Source: Glycine soja (Eukaryota > Streptophyta > Magnoliopsida > Fabales > Fabaceae). From it: a DNA stretch of 64,000 nt. The stretch is from positions 18,261,865 to 18,325,864 of the forward strand of contig NC_041005.1 of NCBI RefSeq assembly GCF_004193775.1, given 5' to 3'. A program made the position numbers and the translations under genes. The notes under the pieces were generated by a model. The model searched no databases. It was not told where the DNA came from and saw only the letters and a list, made by a program, of their open reading frames with translations. This document shows positions 1 through 12,892 of this stretch, one piece after another. Numbering within the stretch: position 1 is the first letter of the stretch; each line of letters opens with the position of its first letter.

Positions 1-1620
1 TTGGCATGTTTCATAGGACTCAACGTCCTCGCCTTTATGTTTCCATAGGACTCAATGTCCTCGCCTTTATCTTTCATAGGACTTAATGTCCTCACCTTTA
101 TGTTTCCATAGGACTCAACATCCTCGCCTTTATTTTTTATAGGACTCAATGTCCTCTGTCATTATGTTTCCATAGGACTCAATGTCATCGCCTTTATGTT
201 TCATAGGACTCAACATCCTCTATCTTTATGATTTCATAGGACTCAATGTTCTTGCCTTTATGTTTCCATAGGACTCAATATTCTCGCCTTTATTTTTCAT
301 AGGAATCAACGTCCTCTGTCTTTATGTTTCCATAGAACTCAATGTCCTTGCCTTTATGTTTCATAGGACTCAACGTCCTCTGTCTTTATGCTTTCATAGA
401 ACTCAACATCCTCGCCTTTATATTTCCATAGGACTCAACGTCCTCGCCTTTATGTTTCCATTGGACTCAACGTCCTCACCTTTTTTTTCATAGGAATCAA
501 CGCCCTCTGTCTTTATGTTTCCATAGAACTCAATGTCCTTGCCTTTATGTTTCATAGGACTCAACGTCCTCTGTCTTTATGCTTTCATAGAACTCAACGT
601 CCTCGCCTTTATATTTCCATAGGACTCAACGTCCTCGCCTTTATGTTTCAATTGGACTCAACGTCCTCACCTTTTTTTTTCATAGGACTCAATGTCCTTT
701 ATCTTTATGTTTCCATAGGACTCAACGCCCTCACCTTTATATTTCATAGGACTCAACGTCCTCTGTCTTTATGCTTTCATAGGACTCATCATCCTCGCCT
801 TTATGTTTCCATAGGACTCAATGTCCTCGCCTTTACCTTTCATAGGACTCAATGTCCTCGCCTTTATGTTTCCATAGGACTTAACGTCCTCGCCTTTATT
901 TTTTGTAGGACTCAACGTCCTTTGTCTTTATGTTTCCATAAGACTCAATGTCCTCGTCTTTATGTTTCACAGGACTCAACATCCTTTGTCTTTATGCTTT
1001 CATAGGACTCAACATCCTCGCCTTTAGGTTTCCATAGGACTCAATGTCCTCGCCTTTACCTTTCATAGGACTCAATGTCCTCGCCTTTATGTTTCCATAG
1101 GACTTAACGTCCTCGCCTTTATTTTTCATAGGACTCAACATCCTCGCCTTTATGTTTCCATAGGACTCAACGTCCTCGTCTTTATTTTTCATAGGACTCA
1201 ACGTCCTCTATCTTTATGTTTCCATAGGACTCAACATCCTCGCCTTTATGTTTCACAGGACTCAACGTCCTTTGTCTTTATGTTTCCATAGGACTCAACG
1301 TCCTTGCCTTTATGTTTCATAGGATTCAATGTCCTCTATCTTTGTGCTTTCGTAGGACTCAACGTGCTCGCCTTTATGTTTTCATAGGACTCAACGTCCT
1401 CTGTCTTTATGTTTTCATAAGACTCAATGTCCTCTGTCTTTATCTTCCATAGGACTCAACGTCCTATGTCTTTATGTTTCTATAGGACTCAATGTCCTCT
1501 GTTTTATGCTTTACAAGGCTTCCGGGTCTCCTGCTTTTATGCTTTTCAAAGACTTTTTAATGTCTTTTGCTTTTATGCTTTTCAAAGACTTCAATGTCTT
1601 ATTGTTTCTGCAGTAGAGTA
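1..1620. repeat. Degenerate ~32-bp minisatellite array
   Basis: About fifty imperfect tandem copies of a 31-32 bp unit built around CATAGGACTCAACGTCCT followed by CGCCTTTATGTTTC. The array runs off the left edge, so its full length is unknown. After about 1,500 the unit decays into CTTTTATGCTTTTCAAAGAC variants and stops near 1,600. Because the unit is not a multiple of three and has few stops, it yields long spurious ORFs on both strands, for example 547-1005 plus and 992-1201 minus. I do not regard these as genes. No flanking terminal structure ties the array to a particular transposon. Confidence 0.9.
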
Positions 1621-3578
1621 GAGCTCTCAGCTAATGTGTAGGATTTGATTTTGTGTTCTAGAGAATTTGTAATTATTCAATGTTATAAATGCTAATGTAC
1701 TCTTTGCTAACTATTGAGTATCAAACTATCATCCTATATGAGACCGGTTGGCTTTGTGACTTTTTCAACAAAAGTAACAGAACATGAAATTGATAATTAA
1801 AGAGCATGGTTTAGGTCGTTTAAAAAATGATATTGAAGCAAGTTATATGTGTTCTTTTATCCCTAGAAAAATAATTGAAGTTTGTATTCACCTCATCCAA
1901 ACTTATCACACTTGCATGAGCTTAAGTTGCACCTTAGTAGAAAAACATGATGAGCTCTTAGCAAGCACTCTAGAGCCAGGAAGCTTCATGAACCATGATG
2001 CATTGTTTTTGTCATTGTTGATGAGTTTGATGTGGGAAGTACTCAAGATCAAGTAATATATATATATAACTATAGCCCCTCAAGTTTATATTTTAGTTTT
2101 TCCGTCGTACTTGATTCTCCCCCTTGCTTGTTTCTCATGTGATATTTATAGATGAAATAATATTTATTGCCCTTAATGTTGTATCATGAAATTACTAAAT
2201 CTGGTAAAAAGCCAACTAGTGAAATATTGTGACAAATGTTGGGATGCCTACAAGTTCCTTATGATACATATGTGAAAAATATACTTGTTTAGAATCTAGG
2301 AGAAAGTTCTAAAACTTCAAGAAGCTCAAACCTTGGTTTAAATGGATGAATTTGGCCAAACTATCATTGACACTCTTGCCTTTCTAGGATTTTTTGCACC
2401 TAACTCATATGAATTTGGACAAATTTAAGTGTTATAATAGTACTACAGCAAGAACTCCAAAATTATATGTACCAAAACTATCATTGACACTCTTGTCTTT
2501 CTCTCTACTTTTTTTTCTTTCTCCCTTGACATACCAAAACTTCTAAAACTATATGTACCAAAACTTTTAGATTTCTCTGAGTACTATAGCAAGAACTCTA
2601 AAATTTAGATAGACTTGAAAAAGAAACCACACATGTTCCCTAAGAGTGCATGGAGTTGAATCATGGTTTGTTCTTCTTGCATACTGAAGTTTCCACTCTT
2701 AATATCAGGCCTTACAAGTTGGATGTTTGTTTCTATTGTAATTACAAATGCTTCATTTTCCATTTTGTGCATATATCATATATTTTTTTTGTATTGTAGC
2801 TGAATAAACCATTATCTTTATTAGTCTGCTATGGGCTCATTAGATAAGGCCTTAATAGCTTACATTGTACCTGATTGTGTATTGCTTTACTTCATGTTTT
2901 GATTATTTCCCCCATTCACCTTACATATTATATCTGCTCTTCAGAACCAGTTAAGTCTTGTTTTACTACCAGTGTAATCAAGTACACATTTTTCTATACC
3001 ATAGCACTGCATCACTGTACTCCTTGTGGTTGTTAGTCATCATCTTCTGAGGTATGTATTTATTTGTGACACTGATGTGCTTATTACATACTTGTTGATA
3101 TATGAGTATTGTTTTATATTAGTAGTTACATGCATTGTGAGTGAACCTTAGTTTCCCGTTTGAGATTCAATACATTGATTAATATGAACAATTTGGATTA
3201 ATCGATGTATTGAATCTTGAATTATCTATTTGGATAGTTTTGGAAGACTTATTTTTATAGTTGATTCATACGTATAGGCAAATTCTCTTTTCTATGATTT
3301 AAAGAAATTTTGGTATACTATATTTCACTTTGTTCTTCGGGTGCATACTTGACTGCGGTGGTTGTGGAACATGTCCCTACTTTCATCTTGTGTACCTAGA
3401 GATCAATGCGAAATATTGCTGAAATTTCGTCAAATCTAAGAAAAGAGAGTAAACCTTTACGTATGAATCTACTATAAAAACGTCTTCCTGAATGGGATAG
3501 GGCCACACCTTTCATGAAGAAAGTGAGTATAGCATGCATGACGGATAACTTAATGAAGTTTGACAGCAAAGAGGAAAC
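1621..3578. other. AT-rich spacer upstream of CACTA-1 tnp2
   Basis: I recognise no gene here. A 90-codon ORF at 1784-2056 has no family I know and no supporting splice or promoter context. The interval should contain the 5' end and subterminal region of CACTA-1, but I found no CACTA-type terminus or obvious subterminal repeat cluster, so that end is either decayed or beyond recognition. A short inverted match around ATCGATGTATTGAATC occurs near 3,165-3,215. Confidence 0.5.
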
Positions 3579-5549
3579 ATGGATCGAAGTTGGATGAAAG
3601 CATCACGCATTAGTGACGAGTATGAGAATGGGGTTGAACAATTCGTACAATTTACTGAACGTAATGCACAAATTTTGGGGGGAAAATTTTTCTGTCCATG
3701 TGTTAAATGTGTGAACGGGAAATGTCAGTCAGTAAATGAAATAAGGTCACATCTTATATGTCACGAGATCATCCCGAGTTACACAAAATGGATATGGCAT
3801 GGGGAATTGCCAGACATGCCAACAATTTCTCACACTGAGCTGGTTGATGAAGACATCGGAGATCCTATTGATGACATGATTCATGATCTTGGCCAAGACT
3901 TTTTTCAACAAGCACATGCACCTTTGTATGACAAAATAGAAAGTGATTCAAAGAAGCCATTGTATTCGGGGTGCACAAGTTTCACAAGGTTGTCAGTGGT
4001 GTTAGCTTTGGTTAACTTGAAAGCAAGATTTGGGTGGAGTGACAAAAGCTTCACTTAATTGCTTGTGTTATTGAAGAAGATGCTTCCTGAAGAAAACACA
4101 TTGCCAAAAAATCACTACGAGGCGAAGAAGATTTTATGTCCTATGGGAAAAGAGTACCAGAAAATCCATGCACGCCCTAATGATTTCATATTGTACAAAA
4201 ATCAGTTTGCAGAAATGCGTAAGTGCCCCACATGTGGGGTATCATGGTACAAAGTCAAGGATGACGAATTCAGTGATGGTGTAAGCAAAAACAATAGTCG
4301 TCCAGCAAAGGTGTACTGGTATCTTCCAATAATACTAAGGTTTAAGCGGTTGTTTGCTAATGGACATGATGCAAAAAACCTTACATGGCATGCTGATGGC
4401 AGAAAAAGTGATGAATTGCTTTGACATCCGGCTGATTCTCCCCAACGGAAGACAATTGATTGTCTGTATCCACATTTTGGAGATGAGCCAAGAAACCTAA
4501 GGCTTGGTCTTGCTTCAGACAGAATGAATTCTTTTGGTAACTTAAGCACAAACCACAGTCCATGGCCTGTTTTGCTGATGATTTACAACCTCCCTCTTTG
4601 GTTATGCATCAAGCGAAAATACATTATCCTGTGTATGATGATAACGGGTCCAAGGAAGCCAAGGAATGATATGGATGTGTATCTCACTCTATTGATTGAA
4701 GACTTGAGAAAATTGTGGGAAGATGGGGTTGATGTGTGGGATGGGAATCTCCAGCAGACCTTCAGGTTACGGTCAATGGTGTTTTGTACTATTAATGACT
4801 TTCCAACATATGAAAAATTAAGTAGATATAGTGTCAAAGGACATCATGCATGCCTTATATGTGAGAGAAACACAAGCTCCATCCAACTAAAATATGGAAA
4901 GAAAATAGTATATATCATGCACCGAAGATTTCTTAAACCTTATCACCCGTATCGACGATTGGAGAAAGCTTTTAATGGATGTCAAGAGAATAAAAATGTG
5001 CCACAACCATTAGCTGGAAATGAAGTTTATGATCAGGTGAAGGACATCATATCTATCTTTGGGAAGACCCAAAAGAAGACATCATCTGAGACTAACATAT
5101 GGAAGATAAGGTCAATATTCTTTGATCTTTCATACTGGTCCAATCTACATGTGTGTCACTCTGTCTAGACATAATGCATGTCGAGAAAAATGTTTGTGAT
5201 AGTTTAATTGGTACCCTTCTTAACATTAAAGGCAATAAAAGGATGGTTTGAAATGTCGTCAAGACCTGGTTGACATGGGAATACGAGAGCAGTTGCATCC
5301 GATATGAGAAGGTCGGTGAACATATCTGCCCCCAGCATGCCACACAATGTCAACAACAGAGAAGAGCAGTTTTTGTCAATGTCTGCAGAGTGTAAAAGTC
5401 CCACAAGGATACTCTTCAAATATCAAGAGCCTTGTAGCCCTCAATGATCTGAAGTTGGTTGGCTTGAAGTCTCACGATTGCCATGTCTTAATGCTATAAC
5501 TATTGACTGTAGCGATTCGCGGAATCACGCTTGATGAAGTTAGGGTTGC
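3579..5549 (+). pseudogene. CACTA-1 tnp2 transposase, 5' part (broken)
   Basis: This is the N-terminal part of a tnp2-family CACTA transposase, which cuts and joins element ends. The ATG at 3579 opens a transposase-associated domain of about 75 residues beginning MDRSWM and containing the Cys cluster CPCVKC. The tnp2 catalytic region follows. The frame from 3579 is shared by three open segments separated by in-frame TAA (4056-4058) and TGA (4422-4424) codons, so these are point nonsense mutations. Near 5,160 the frame shifts; the conserved DIMHVEKNVCDSLIGTLLN stretch (about 5,168-5,225) is in another frame. The homology runs into the TSD of the first solo LTR and resumes at 7,914. It is a pseudogene. 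A better-preserved paralogue lies at 62.7-64.0 kb. Confidence 0.85.
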
Positions 5550-7913
5550 TGTCGCAACCTACCCTTCGGTGGGAGGACGATGCGAGACTCACGGGTGCGT
5601 CTTCCATGGGAGGAAAATGCGCGGAGTCGCCACCAATGTTTATTCGAGGAAAACGTCAGAAAAATCGGAAAGGTGTGGTCTACGAACTTTAATCGTGAAA
5701 GGTTCGGGAGTTGTTTTTACGCATGGGGAAGGTATTAGCACCCCACGCGTCCGTCACAAGGGACGACAACCTTTAATCAAGTGTGCAAATATGACTTCAA
5801 AATGTTTTATTTTCCCTTTTTTATGTCTTTTTTGTGTTTTTATGCTTTTTATGTTTTTTGTATTTTTTATCTTTTTGTGGTCGACAAGGGTGTTTTCCTC
5901 CCTCCTACGTATTCTTAATTGCGATGATGAAATCAGATTTATGTAGTTCTTTGAAAACTAAATGTTGGTTAAGTTGTTTTTATCTTTTTTCGCAAGATAT
6001 ATTTTAACTGAACAAAAGTCGTTTAAGGCGTTGGACCATTAAACGATCTTTTGATTTTTGGAAAGGAGAGAAATGTTAAGGCGTTGAACCATTAACGATA
6101 TCTTGGTTTTTGAAAGGGGAGAAACGTTAAGGTGTTAGACCATTAACGATCTCTTGGTTTTTGAAAGGAGAGAAACGTTAAGGCGTTGGACCATTAACGA
6201 TCTCTTTGGGGTGGTCGACAAAAGTGAGGTTTTTGCTCCTACGTATCCTCAATTGCGATGAGGAACTTAGACCTACGTAGTTCTTGAAAAAGCGGTAAAG
6301 TTACATGTTGATTTTATGCTTTTGAATGGTCCATGTTAACCGATAAAAGCAAAGAGGACCGTTTAAGACGTTGGACCTTAAAATGGTTTTTAGTGATTTT
6401 TGCAGACAAAGCTTGATTTGTGAGTTGATTTTAGCCTTAGTTTCACTTTGGTTATTAGTCAATTCATTCAAGGAAATTTCCAAAGAAAAAGCATCCGATT
6501 GATTTTTTTGATTATTTTATTCAAAGATATTTTGATTATTTTATTATTATTTTTCAAGATATTTTGATTATTTTATTATTATTTTTCAAGATATTTTGAT
6601 TATTTTATTATTATTTTGCTTTTTTTGGTTTAACCGAGGTTACAACGTGAACGATCGGTTAGATTTTGTTTTAACAATGATTAAACGAGATTACAACACA
6701 AATGATTGGTTGAAATTCATTTTATCATTTATTAGGCAAGATAACGGCTTTAAACGATCGATTAAAACTCGTTAAAAACGGAAGAAAAAAAAACTGAAAG
6801 TGAATGAAATAAAGATGAAAGCCAACAAAACAAGAAATGAATTGAAAGTCTCAGATTCGAAAACTTACCGGTTAAAGAACAAAGAACGAACGAAGAATGG
6901 TGAAGAACGATGGAAAACCTTCACGGATTTGCTCACGGAAACGTCTCAGAAGCATTACTGAAGCACCTCGGCTTGGATTTTCTTCACGGAAACAATTTTT
7001 TTTCACCAAAAACAGTTGAAATGCATAGCCAAGGGGGTTAGGGATATTTTGAAACAGCCTCCCTTCGCCTATTTATAGGAAAAGGGGGAGGAGGTTGCCG
7101 CCCAGCTCGCCTAGGCGTCGCCCAGGCGAGCTGGGTTGCTTCCTCCATAAGCAACCCCGCTTCGAAAATATTCTGGAAGGGCTTAGATTCGAAAATTTGA
7201 AAATTTCTATTTGCACCCCCATCTTGATAAGTTCACCCCCCAATCTTTCATAATTTACAGAAAAGTTACGGAAGCCTTACGGAAGCATATAGGACTTGAG
7301 TTTCTTCTTTTTTCTCTTCCTTCTCACCCATATTAAGAGAAATATGCTTATTTAGGGTTACGGGAATTTTACAGAAGCATTAGGGAAGCCTTATGGAAGC
7401 ATATAGGACTTGATTCTCCTCTTTTTCCTCTTCCCTTTCACCAATATTAAGTGAAATATGCTTACTCAAGGTTTTCGGAATTTTTATGGAAGCATTACGG
7501 AAGCCCTGGAAACCATTTTTCAACAAAACATGGAGGATCCTGATAAGTTCACCCCCCTTTGCTAAATACACTCCCATTTATTTACACACACCCCAATTAG
7601 CTAAATACAATCCCATTTTGGTGTTTTTGACCAGTTTATTCCCAAAACATCTCGAAACTTTTACGGATTATGCAATGATACTCTTTTTGCCCTCAGGAAT
7701 GTTGCGAGACTTTACGGATTACGCAACAATGCTCTTTTTGACTTCCAGAATGTTGCAGATCTTTACGGATTGCGCAATAATGCTTGTTTTGATTTCCAGA
7801 ATGTTGTGAGACTTTACGGATTATACAACGATGAGTGTTAAGTACCTCGAGGCGGTCAAGCGAAGGTTGCATGCCACCAAACAATGGTCCCTGGACGAAA
7901 TTAGGGTATGACA
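5550..7913 (+). mobile_element. Solo LTR 1 (2.36 kb) inserted in tnp2
   Basis: The segment starts TGTCGCAACC and ends GGGTATGACA (TG...CA), and is flanked by a perfect 5-bp direct repeat GTTGC at 5545-5549 and 7914-7918. Removing it and one GTTGC rejoins the transposase reading DEVRV to AINHLC. There is no internal coding region, so it is a solo LTR left by LTR-LTR recombination. It contains about four ~51-bp repeats with GTTAAGGCGTTGGACCATTA (6,009-6,206), three ~32-bp AT-rich repeats (6,520-6,622) and a GC-rich hairpin at 7101-7135. The long LTR suggests a Ty3/gypsy source, possibly Ogre/Tat; the family assignment is tentative. Confidence 0.88.
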
Positions 7914-8401
7914 GTTGCCATAAACCATTTGTGCTTTCTTTTTAATGCTATTTGTAGCAAAGTAATTGACCCTCGACAATTGGATGATTTGGAGAATGAG
8001 GCTTCCATTGTCCTTTTTCAATTGGAGATGTATTTTCCTCCATCATTTTTTGACATAATGATTCACTTAATTCTTCATCTCGTGAGGGAGATCTGGTTGT
8101 GTGGTCTGATTTTTTTACAATGGATGTATCCAGTTGAGCGATACATAAAGGTGTTAAAGGGTTATACCAAAAATCAATACCAACCAGAAGCTTCCATTGT
8201 TGAAAGGTATGCTGCTAAAGAAGCTATTGAGTTTTGTTCTCAATACATTGAAACAGTTCATTCTATTGGGCTTCCTGAAAGTCGTCATGACTGGACACGA
8301 GGAGGTAAGGGTACACGAGGATACAATGTTGTAACAATGACTCAATAGGAGGTCTCACAAGCACATATGTATATCTTGAATAACACATAGGAGGTTCCCT
8401 A
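7914..8401 (+). pseudogene. CACTA-1 tnp2, DUF4218 part
   Basis: The transposase continues after solo LTR 1 with AINHLCFLFNAIC, PPSFFDIMIHL and MYPVERYIKVLKGY, which are hallmarks of the DUF4218 domain that follows the tnp2 core in plant CACTA transposases. The frame is open from the TSD to a TAG at 8346-8348. A second in-frame stop follows at 8388-8390, just before solo LTR 2. It closely parallels the minus-strand paralogue at 62,750-63,997, which reads through both positions. Confidence 0.85.
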
Positions 8402-11072
8402 TGTAACATCCCATTTTTTGTAAACTAATTTAAAAAGAAATTTTTTATTTATAAACAAATAGGATTTTAGAAAAATAATGAGGTTTTTGTAATTAAATGA
8501 ATAAGGAGAAATAATTTTATTAAAATAATGGTTTGAGAGAAAATAAAAAGGGTATTCATTTGATAGGAAATAAAATAGAGTTTCTTTCTATAAAATAATA
8601 AAAATAAATAAATAGAGTAAATAATAGGTTGTAAGTACTCTAGCTATAAATAGATACGTGTTAGGTCAGTTTTCACACTGACGATGCCTCATCTTTCTCT
8701 CAGTTTCGTTTTTCCCTCTCCTCATTCCAAAACCCTTTCTTTTCCCCGTATACCACCAAACCTATCTTAGAAAAATGACAATGTAGGACTCATTCACCGT
8801 TGGATCATTGTGAAATTTGAGCACCAGGCTTGGAACTCATTTACAAACATTCTCACTGTTGGAAATTTCGAAATCATGTTGGAGCTGAGAGAAATACACT
8901 TCACATTGTAGCCTTTTCTTTTCCCACAGAAACTCAGAACTGTCTCAGTAAAAATATGATCCTTGACTCGTTAACCTTTGGATTGTCGTAAAACTTTTAT
9001 ATGTGATTTAAGATTCAATTCCGCACACCTTCAGTGTTGGGATTTGCGATAAAATATTCAATGAGAGAGAAAACTGAATCGACGAAGACAGTACAAAATG
9101 GAGGCTTCAATCCTTTCTCCTTCTTTCTGACGTTTGGGAACCCTATCAGAGCAGTCGAAGGAAAAATTGGAGGAATCTCAGGAAACCGCTGGAGATGCCT
9201 CTATTGCTGTCACAATGCACAAGTGAGCCCACTTAGAGGTTAGAGATGAGTTTATCGCAATTGAGGTTAGAATGAACATGTGTAGGGATCCTTAGGGGAT
9301 TAATTTGGGATTTATTTTGGGATGTTTATTGAATTACAATTTTTCCTTTATGATTATAAATACAATATTGATATTCTGATACAAATTGGTTGATAAAATA
9401 GAGTGCTTTTGGTGTTTTCATTTTTTTTATACTTATGATTTTGATTAATTGATTTTGATATAATTGTGTGAAATTATTTGAGGGGTTTTACTCCCCATAT
9501 TGTGATAAACCTTTTGTATAAATTTTTATATTGAGATTATGAAATGGTGATTCAAATTATGAGTATGTGATAAATTGAACCTATGATGAATGGTGAAATA
9601 AATGTGTATTGAGATGTGTGTATTGAGTTGTGAGCCATGAACTATGCAATCACACAATTGTAAGATTCTTTAAGGGCGACGAATATTGTGATGAAATCCA
9701 CTGTGGGAACCTGACGAGTTAAAATGATTTTTAAAACAATTGAGTAGTTATGTGTATTGCATAGTTCATAGGTAAAGTGTATATGATTCAGGAGGTGTGA
9801 TAACGTGTTAAATTGAGATTATATCATTGTGATTAAAATCGAGTGAATGTGATAAATTAAGTATGTATGTGATTAAGATATATATGTGCATTGAGATATT
9901 GTGTGCATTGAGTTGTGAACTATGAATTGTACAATCACACGACTATAAGACCCTTTAAGGGCAACGAGTTAATGCTAAGTCCCTTTAAGGGCGACGAGTT
10001 AATGCCAAGTCCCTTTAAGGGCGACGAGTTAAAGCATAATGATTATTGTGATGGGAACCACTGTGGGGACCCGACGAGTTTAATCACAAGCGCGACGAGA
10101 TAAAACTATTTTTAGAATAATTAAGGAGTCGTGTGTTTTGCACAGTTCATAGATAAAGTCTGTGTGCTAAAATGTTTTTTGGGTTGGACCTGAATCAGGA
10201 GGGAAAGGCCCTGATGGACTCTTTGGAGTGTAGGCCTTGGGGGTAAATATACTTGGTTTGAGTGTTCCTTTAAGCCTATGTTGGTCCCATGTGGTTGGAG
10301 CATTCTCGCAAAATAGTGTGACCCTGACTGATATCCCTATGATTTTACCTAGTGAAAGTGACTTGGCTTGCTAGTGTGTGGTTTGTCTTGTCATGTACTC
10401 CTAGGTGCCCGATGAGGTTTTTCACTGACATGGTACCACATTGCATATAGGATTGAATCTTAGTGTATATGTTGCATAACGCTTGTGTATTGATCGATAT
10501 TGATTGACTTGGTGATATTATGTTTTGATCCTTGAGTACGTGAATATTAAAAATGAATGAGACATATTGCATTGTGATGTGATGTTGGGCGACAAAGTGG
10601 TGAAATGACATAAACTATGAGTAAGTTTTATTTTGTTTATATGATATTTATACCTACATGTTGTCTTGTTTCTCTCCATTAGTTAGGAATGTGATAACTT
10701 ACTCCCTATGTGCTATTTGTGTTTGGATCTTGTGATGATCTCAAACTTTGTGTTCGTGGGAGCAGATGGTTAGGTGGATGACTATGAAGAACCTCATGCT
10801 AGAGGACACGACAACACAATGCTTTGGTAGGATGTGACATTGAGGTATAGGTTTCTATATTAATTGCATGAAGTCTTGGACGACCTTGTTTTGAGTCGAC
10901 ATAATTTATTATTTATTTGGACAAATTTTATTATGATGTTAGAAAAGTGAATGTGAGCCTTTTACCCTTTTGAAAGGCTTGTATTTAATGTGTTTTAAAA
11001 ACTTTTAATTAATTCTAATTTCTTATTCCTTTTATTATTAGTACATATATGTGAGGGGTAGAGGGTGTCACA
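8402..11072 (+). mobile_element. Solo LTR 2 (2.67 kb) inserted in tnp2
   Basis: The segment begins TGTAACATCC and ends GGGTGTCACA. It is flanked by a perfect 5-bp TSD CCCTA at 8397-8401 and 11073-11077. Removing it reconnects the DUF4218 end to the DUF4216 region. There is no gag or pol, so it is a solo LTR. It includes three ~30-bp tandem units around CCCTTTAAGGGCGACGAG (9,950-10,035). A truncated relative of the same LTR family lies at about 27,690-29,412. Length and termini are compatible with a Tekay/Del-type chromovirus LTR, but that is a guess. Confidence 0.88.
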
Positions 11073-11813
11073 CCCTACATACGTACTCACAAAGAATATC
11101 TGATAGCTATTCACCCACAAATGAACATGATCAAAGTGTTGCAAAAACATAATAGAACTTTCATAATCTGATTTAAAGAAACAATATTCAGTGATGACAA
11201 TGCTTCTAAAACATTAAGATTGTTGGCTATTGGCCCAAATCTAAATGTCCCCACTTGGAAGGGATATGATATCAATAATTATTCATTCTATACAAAGTCA
11301 CAAGATGATAAAATTAGTATGCAAAATAGTGGGGTGACTTGTGAGGTTGATTCTAAACACTTTTCTAGTGCATTAAATAACAACCCGATTCAAACCTCAA
11401 TGCCTTACTTTGGAGTGATTGAAGAAATCTGGAAGCTTGATTATAGTCAATTTAGAGTGCTTGTATTTAAATGTCAATGGGTTAATGGAAATACCAGTGT
11501 GCATCGAGATCAATTGGGATTTGCTTTAGTAGACTTTAATAAGGTGGCTTACAAGGACAAACCTTTCATTATGGCAGAACAAGCCAAGTAGGTGTTTTAT
11601 GTCCAAGATCTGTGTGATTCAAGATTTTTAGTGGTTCTACAAGGAAGACCAATTGGTATTAGTGACCAAAATGATGATTCAACACTTTACATTTGTGAGA
11701 CGCCTACTTTTTCCATAAAAATCTCTTCTATAATTGAACAAGACGAGGTCAATGAGGTACAAGCAATTCGTAATGATCATCATGAAGGTTTATGGGAAAA
11801 CATTCATACATAA
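11073..11813 (+). pseudogene. CACTA-1 tnp2, C-terminal DUF4216 part
   Basis: This is the C-terminal end of the transposase. The conserved run LLAIGPNLNVPTWKGYDINN, the YFGVIEEIWKLDY stretch and VFKCQWVNG identify DUF4216. A TAG at 11589-11591 interrupts the frame just before VFYVQDLCDS, and the reading ends at a TAA at 11811-11813 after HEGLWENIHT. The paralogue at 62.75 kb ends with HDEGLWENIPTG, which supports this as the natural C-terminus. With the upstream stops and insertions, the gene is dead. Confidence 0.85.
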
Positions 11814-11947
11814 TTATGTTGTATCAAAATAATGTTTATCATATTATGTTATTTGTAAAAAATTTATGTAATGTGCATATTTACAATTTGTTACATATAT
11901 GCTATTTTTAATCGATGTACATTAATGAATCTGTTTTATTTGTGCAG

Positions 11948-12110
11948 GGTCATGGGAACACCGCCAAGGTCCCCTCCGCATTCAGATGTCATTTGGAGGC
12001 TACGCCTAAGAAGACTAGACAATCCACATGGCTAAGAAGGTTAACTTTAAGAACCTTAGATCAGCCTAGACCAAAGATAGAAACTTTATCCGTTTAATTT
12101 GAGAAAATTT
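11948..12110 (+). pseudogene. CACTA-1 second gene, exon 1 remnant
   Basis: An acceptor-like TGTGCAG precedes an ATG at 11952. The following sequence contains LRTLDQPRP in an alternate frame, matching LTLRIVDQPRP in exon 1 of the second CACTA-3 gene (62,344-62,628). Frameshifts and an early stop are present, and homology is lost near 12,110, where unrelated captured DNA begins. In intact CACTA elements this gene makes the second (TnpA-like/Ulp1-containing) protein; here only the first tens of codons survive. Confidence 0.6.
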
Positions 12111-12548
12111 TTCCTGTTCTTATTTATTCTGTTTAATTTTAATAATTACAAAACTATTATCCTACATTTAATTTGTGTCCTGCTATAGAAAATTTGTATA
12201 GGATAATATAATTAATAAATTACTTTAGAAGAAACAAAAGCTTTGAATCGAAAATACCTTGTAGCGATCATATGAATCAATGGCAATTCACATATGAACA
12301 ATTGTATAGATTTTGGAGAAAAAACAATATGAGGGAACATATATATATATATATGAACACATACATGCTTAAAACTTATTTCCTGGCAAAGGCACTAAGT
12401 CAAGGAGCTCAATATTAGATTTGTAAATCTTCTGCTACATGTTTTTTCAAACATAAGAAACTTACAAAATATGTGGAAAGGCCCAATGCAAATTAGTCGT
12501 ATTTTTTTCCTACTCAAAGAAACACAACTAACAAAAATCACCGCTTAC

Positions 12549-12885
12549 ATTTGCTTCTGCATCAGGATCCATATTTCCAAAGGCAAAGAATGCACCACCA
12601 AGTATAACTATTCTATTCACTTTGCTTGAAAACACAAAATCTCCTTTGATTGCCTAATAATGGAAGTGACACAGCCAAATCAACAAACATAGGGAACTAT
12701 AATTTGAAGCTATAAAGGGAAGGACTATAGAATACAATACAACATTGTATAACTTACCAAAGCCACATTTGTTAGTGGTCCAAGAGCTCAAAGATACTTC
12801 ACTGAGATATTCAGAGACTTTCTCTACCAAAAACTCACTAGCACTCTTCTCAATTTTCTCACCCTTAGGTGGGGGTAGGAATGTC
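12549..12885 (-). pseudogene. Captured uridine nucleosidase (URH1-like) fragment
   Basis: Two minus-strand exons of an inosine-uridine-preferring nucleoside hydrolase. The first (about 12,885 to 12,758) reads KSASEFLVEKVSEYLSEVS, ending at a GTAAGT donor. The second (12,653 to 12,549) reads VNRIVILGGAFFAFGNMDP and ends at a GTAAGC donor. Between them the intron is retained, so genomic DNA rather than cDNA was captured. Family members hydrolyse uridine or inosine to base and ribose. The Asp-rich N-terminal calcium site is absent and only a middle slice of the gene is present. The preceding PPR fragment joins it at about 12,885-12,895. Confidence 0.7.
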
Positions 12886-12892
12886 TTTCAAA

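Noticed and set aside
547..1201. Long ORFs on both strands (152 and 69 codons)
   Set aside because: They are frame-through products of the ~32-bp minisatellite and repeat the same short peptide; no gene structure.
1..1500. CRISPR-like array
   Set aside because: Units are degenerate and continuous without unique spacers, and the DNA is plant nuclear.
2430..2470. Left end of CACTA-1 at GTACTACAGCAAGAAC
   Set aside because: It does not match the right terminus CACTACCAGAAAAAG and lacks neighbouring subterminal repeats.
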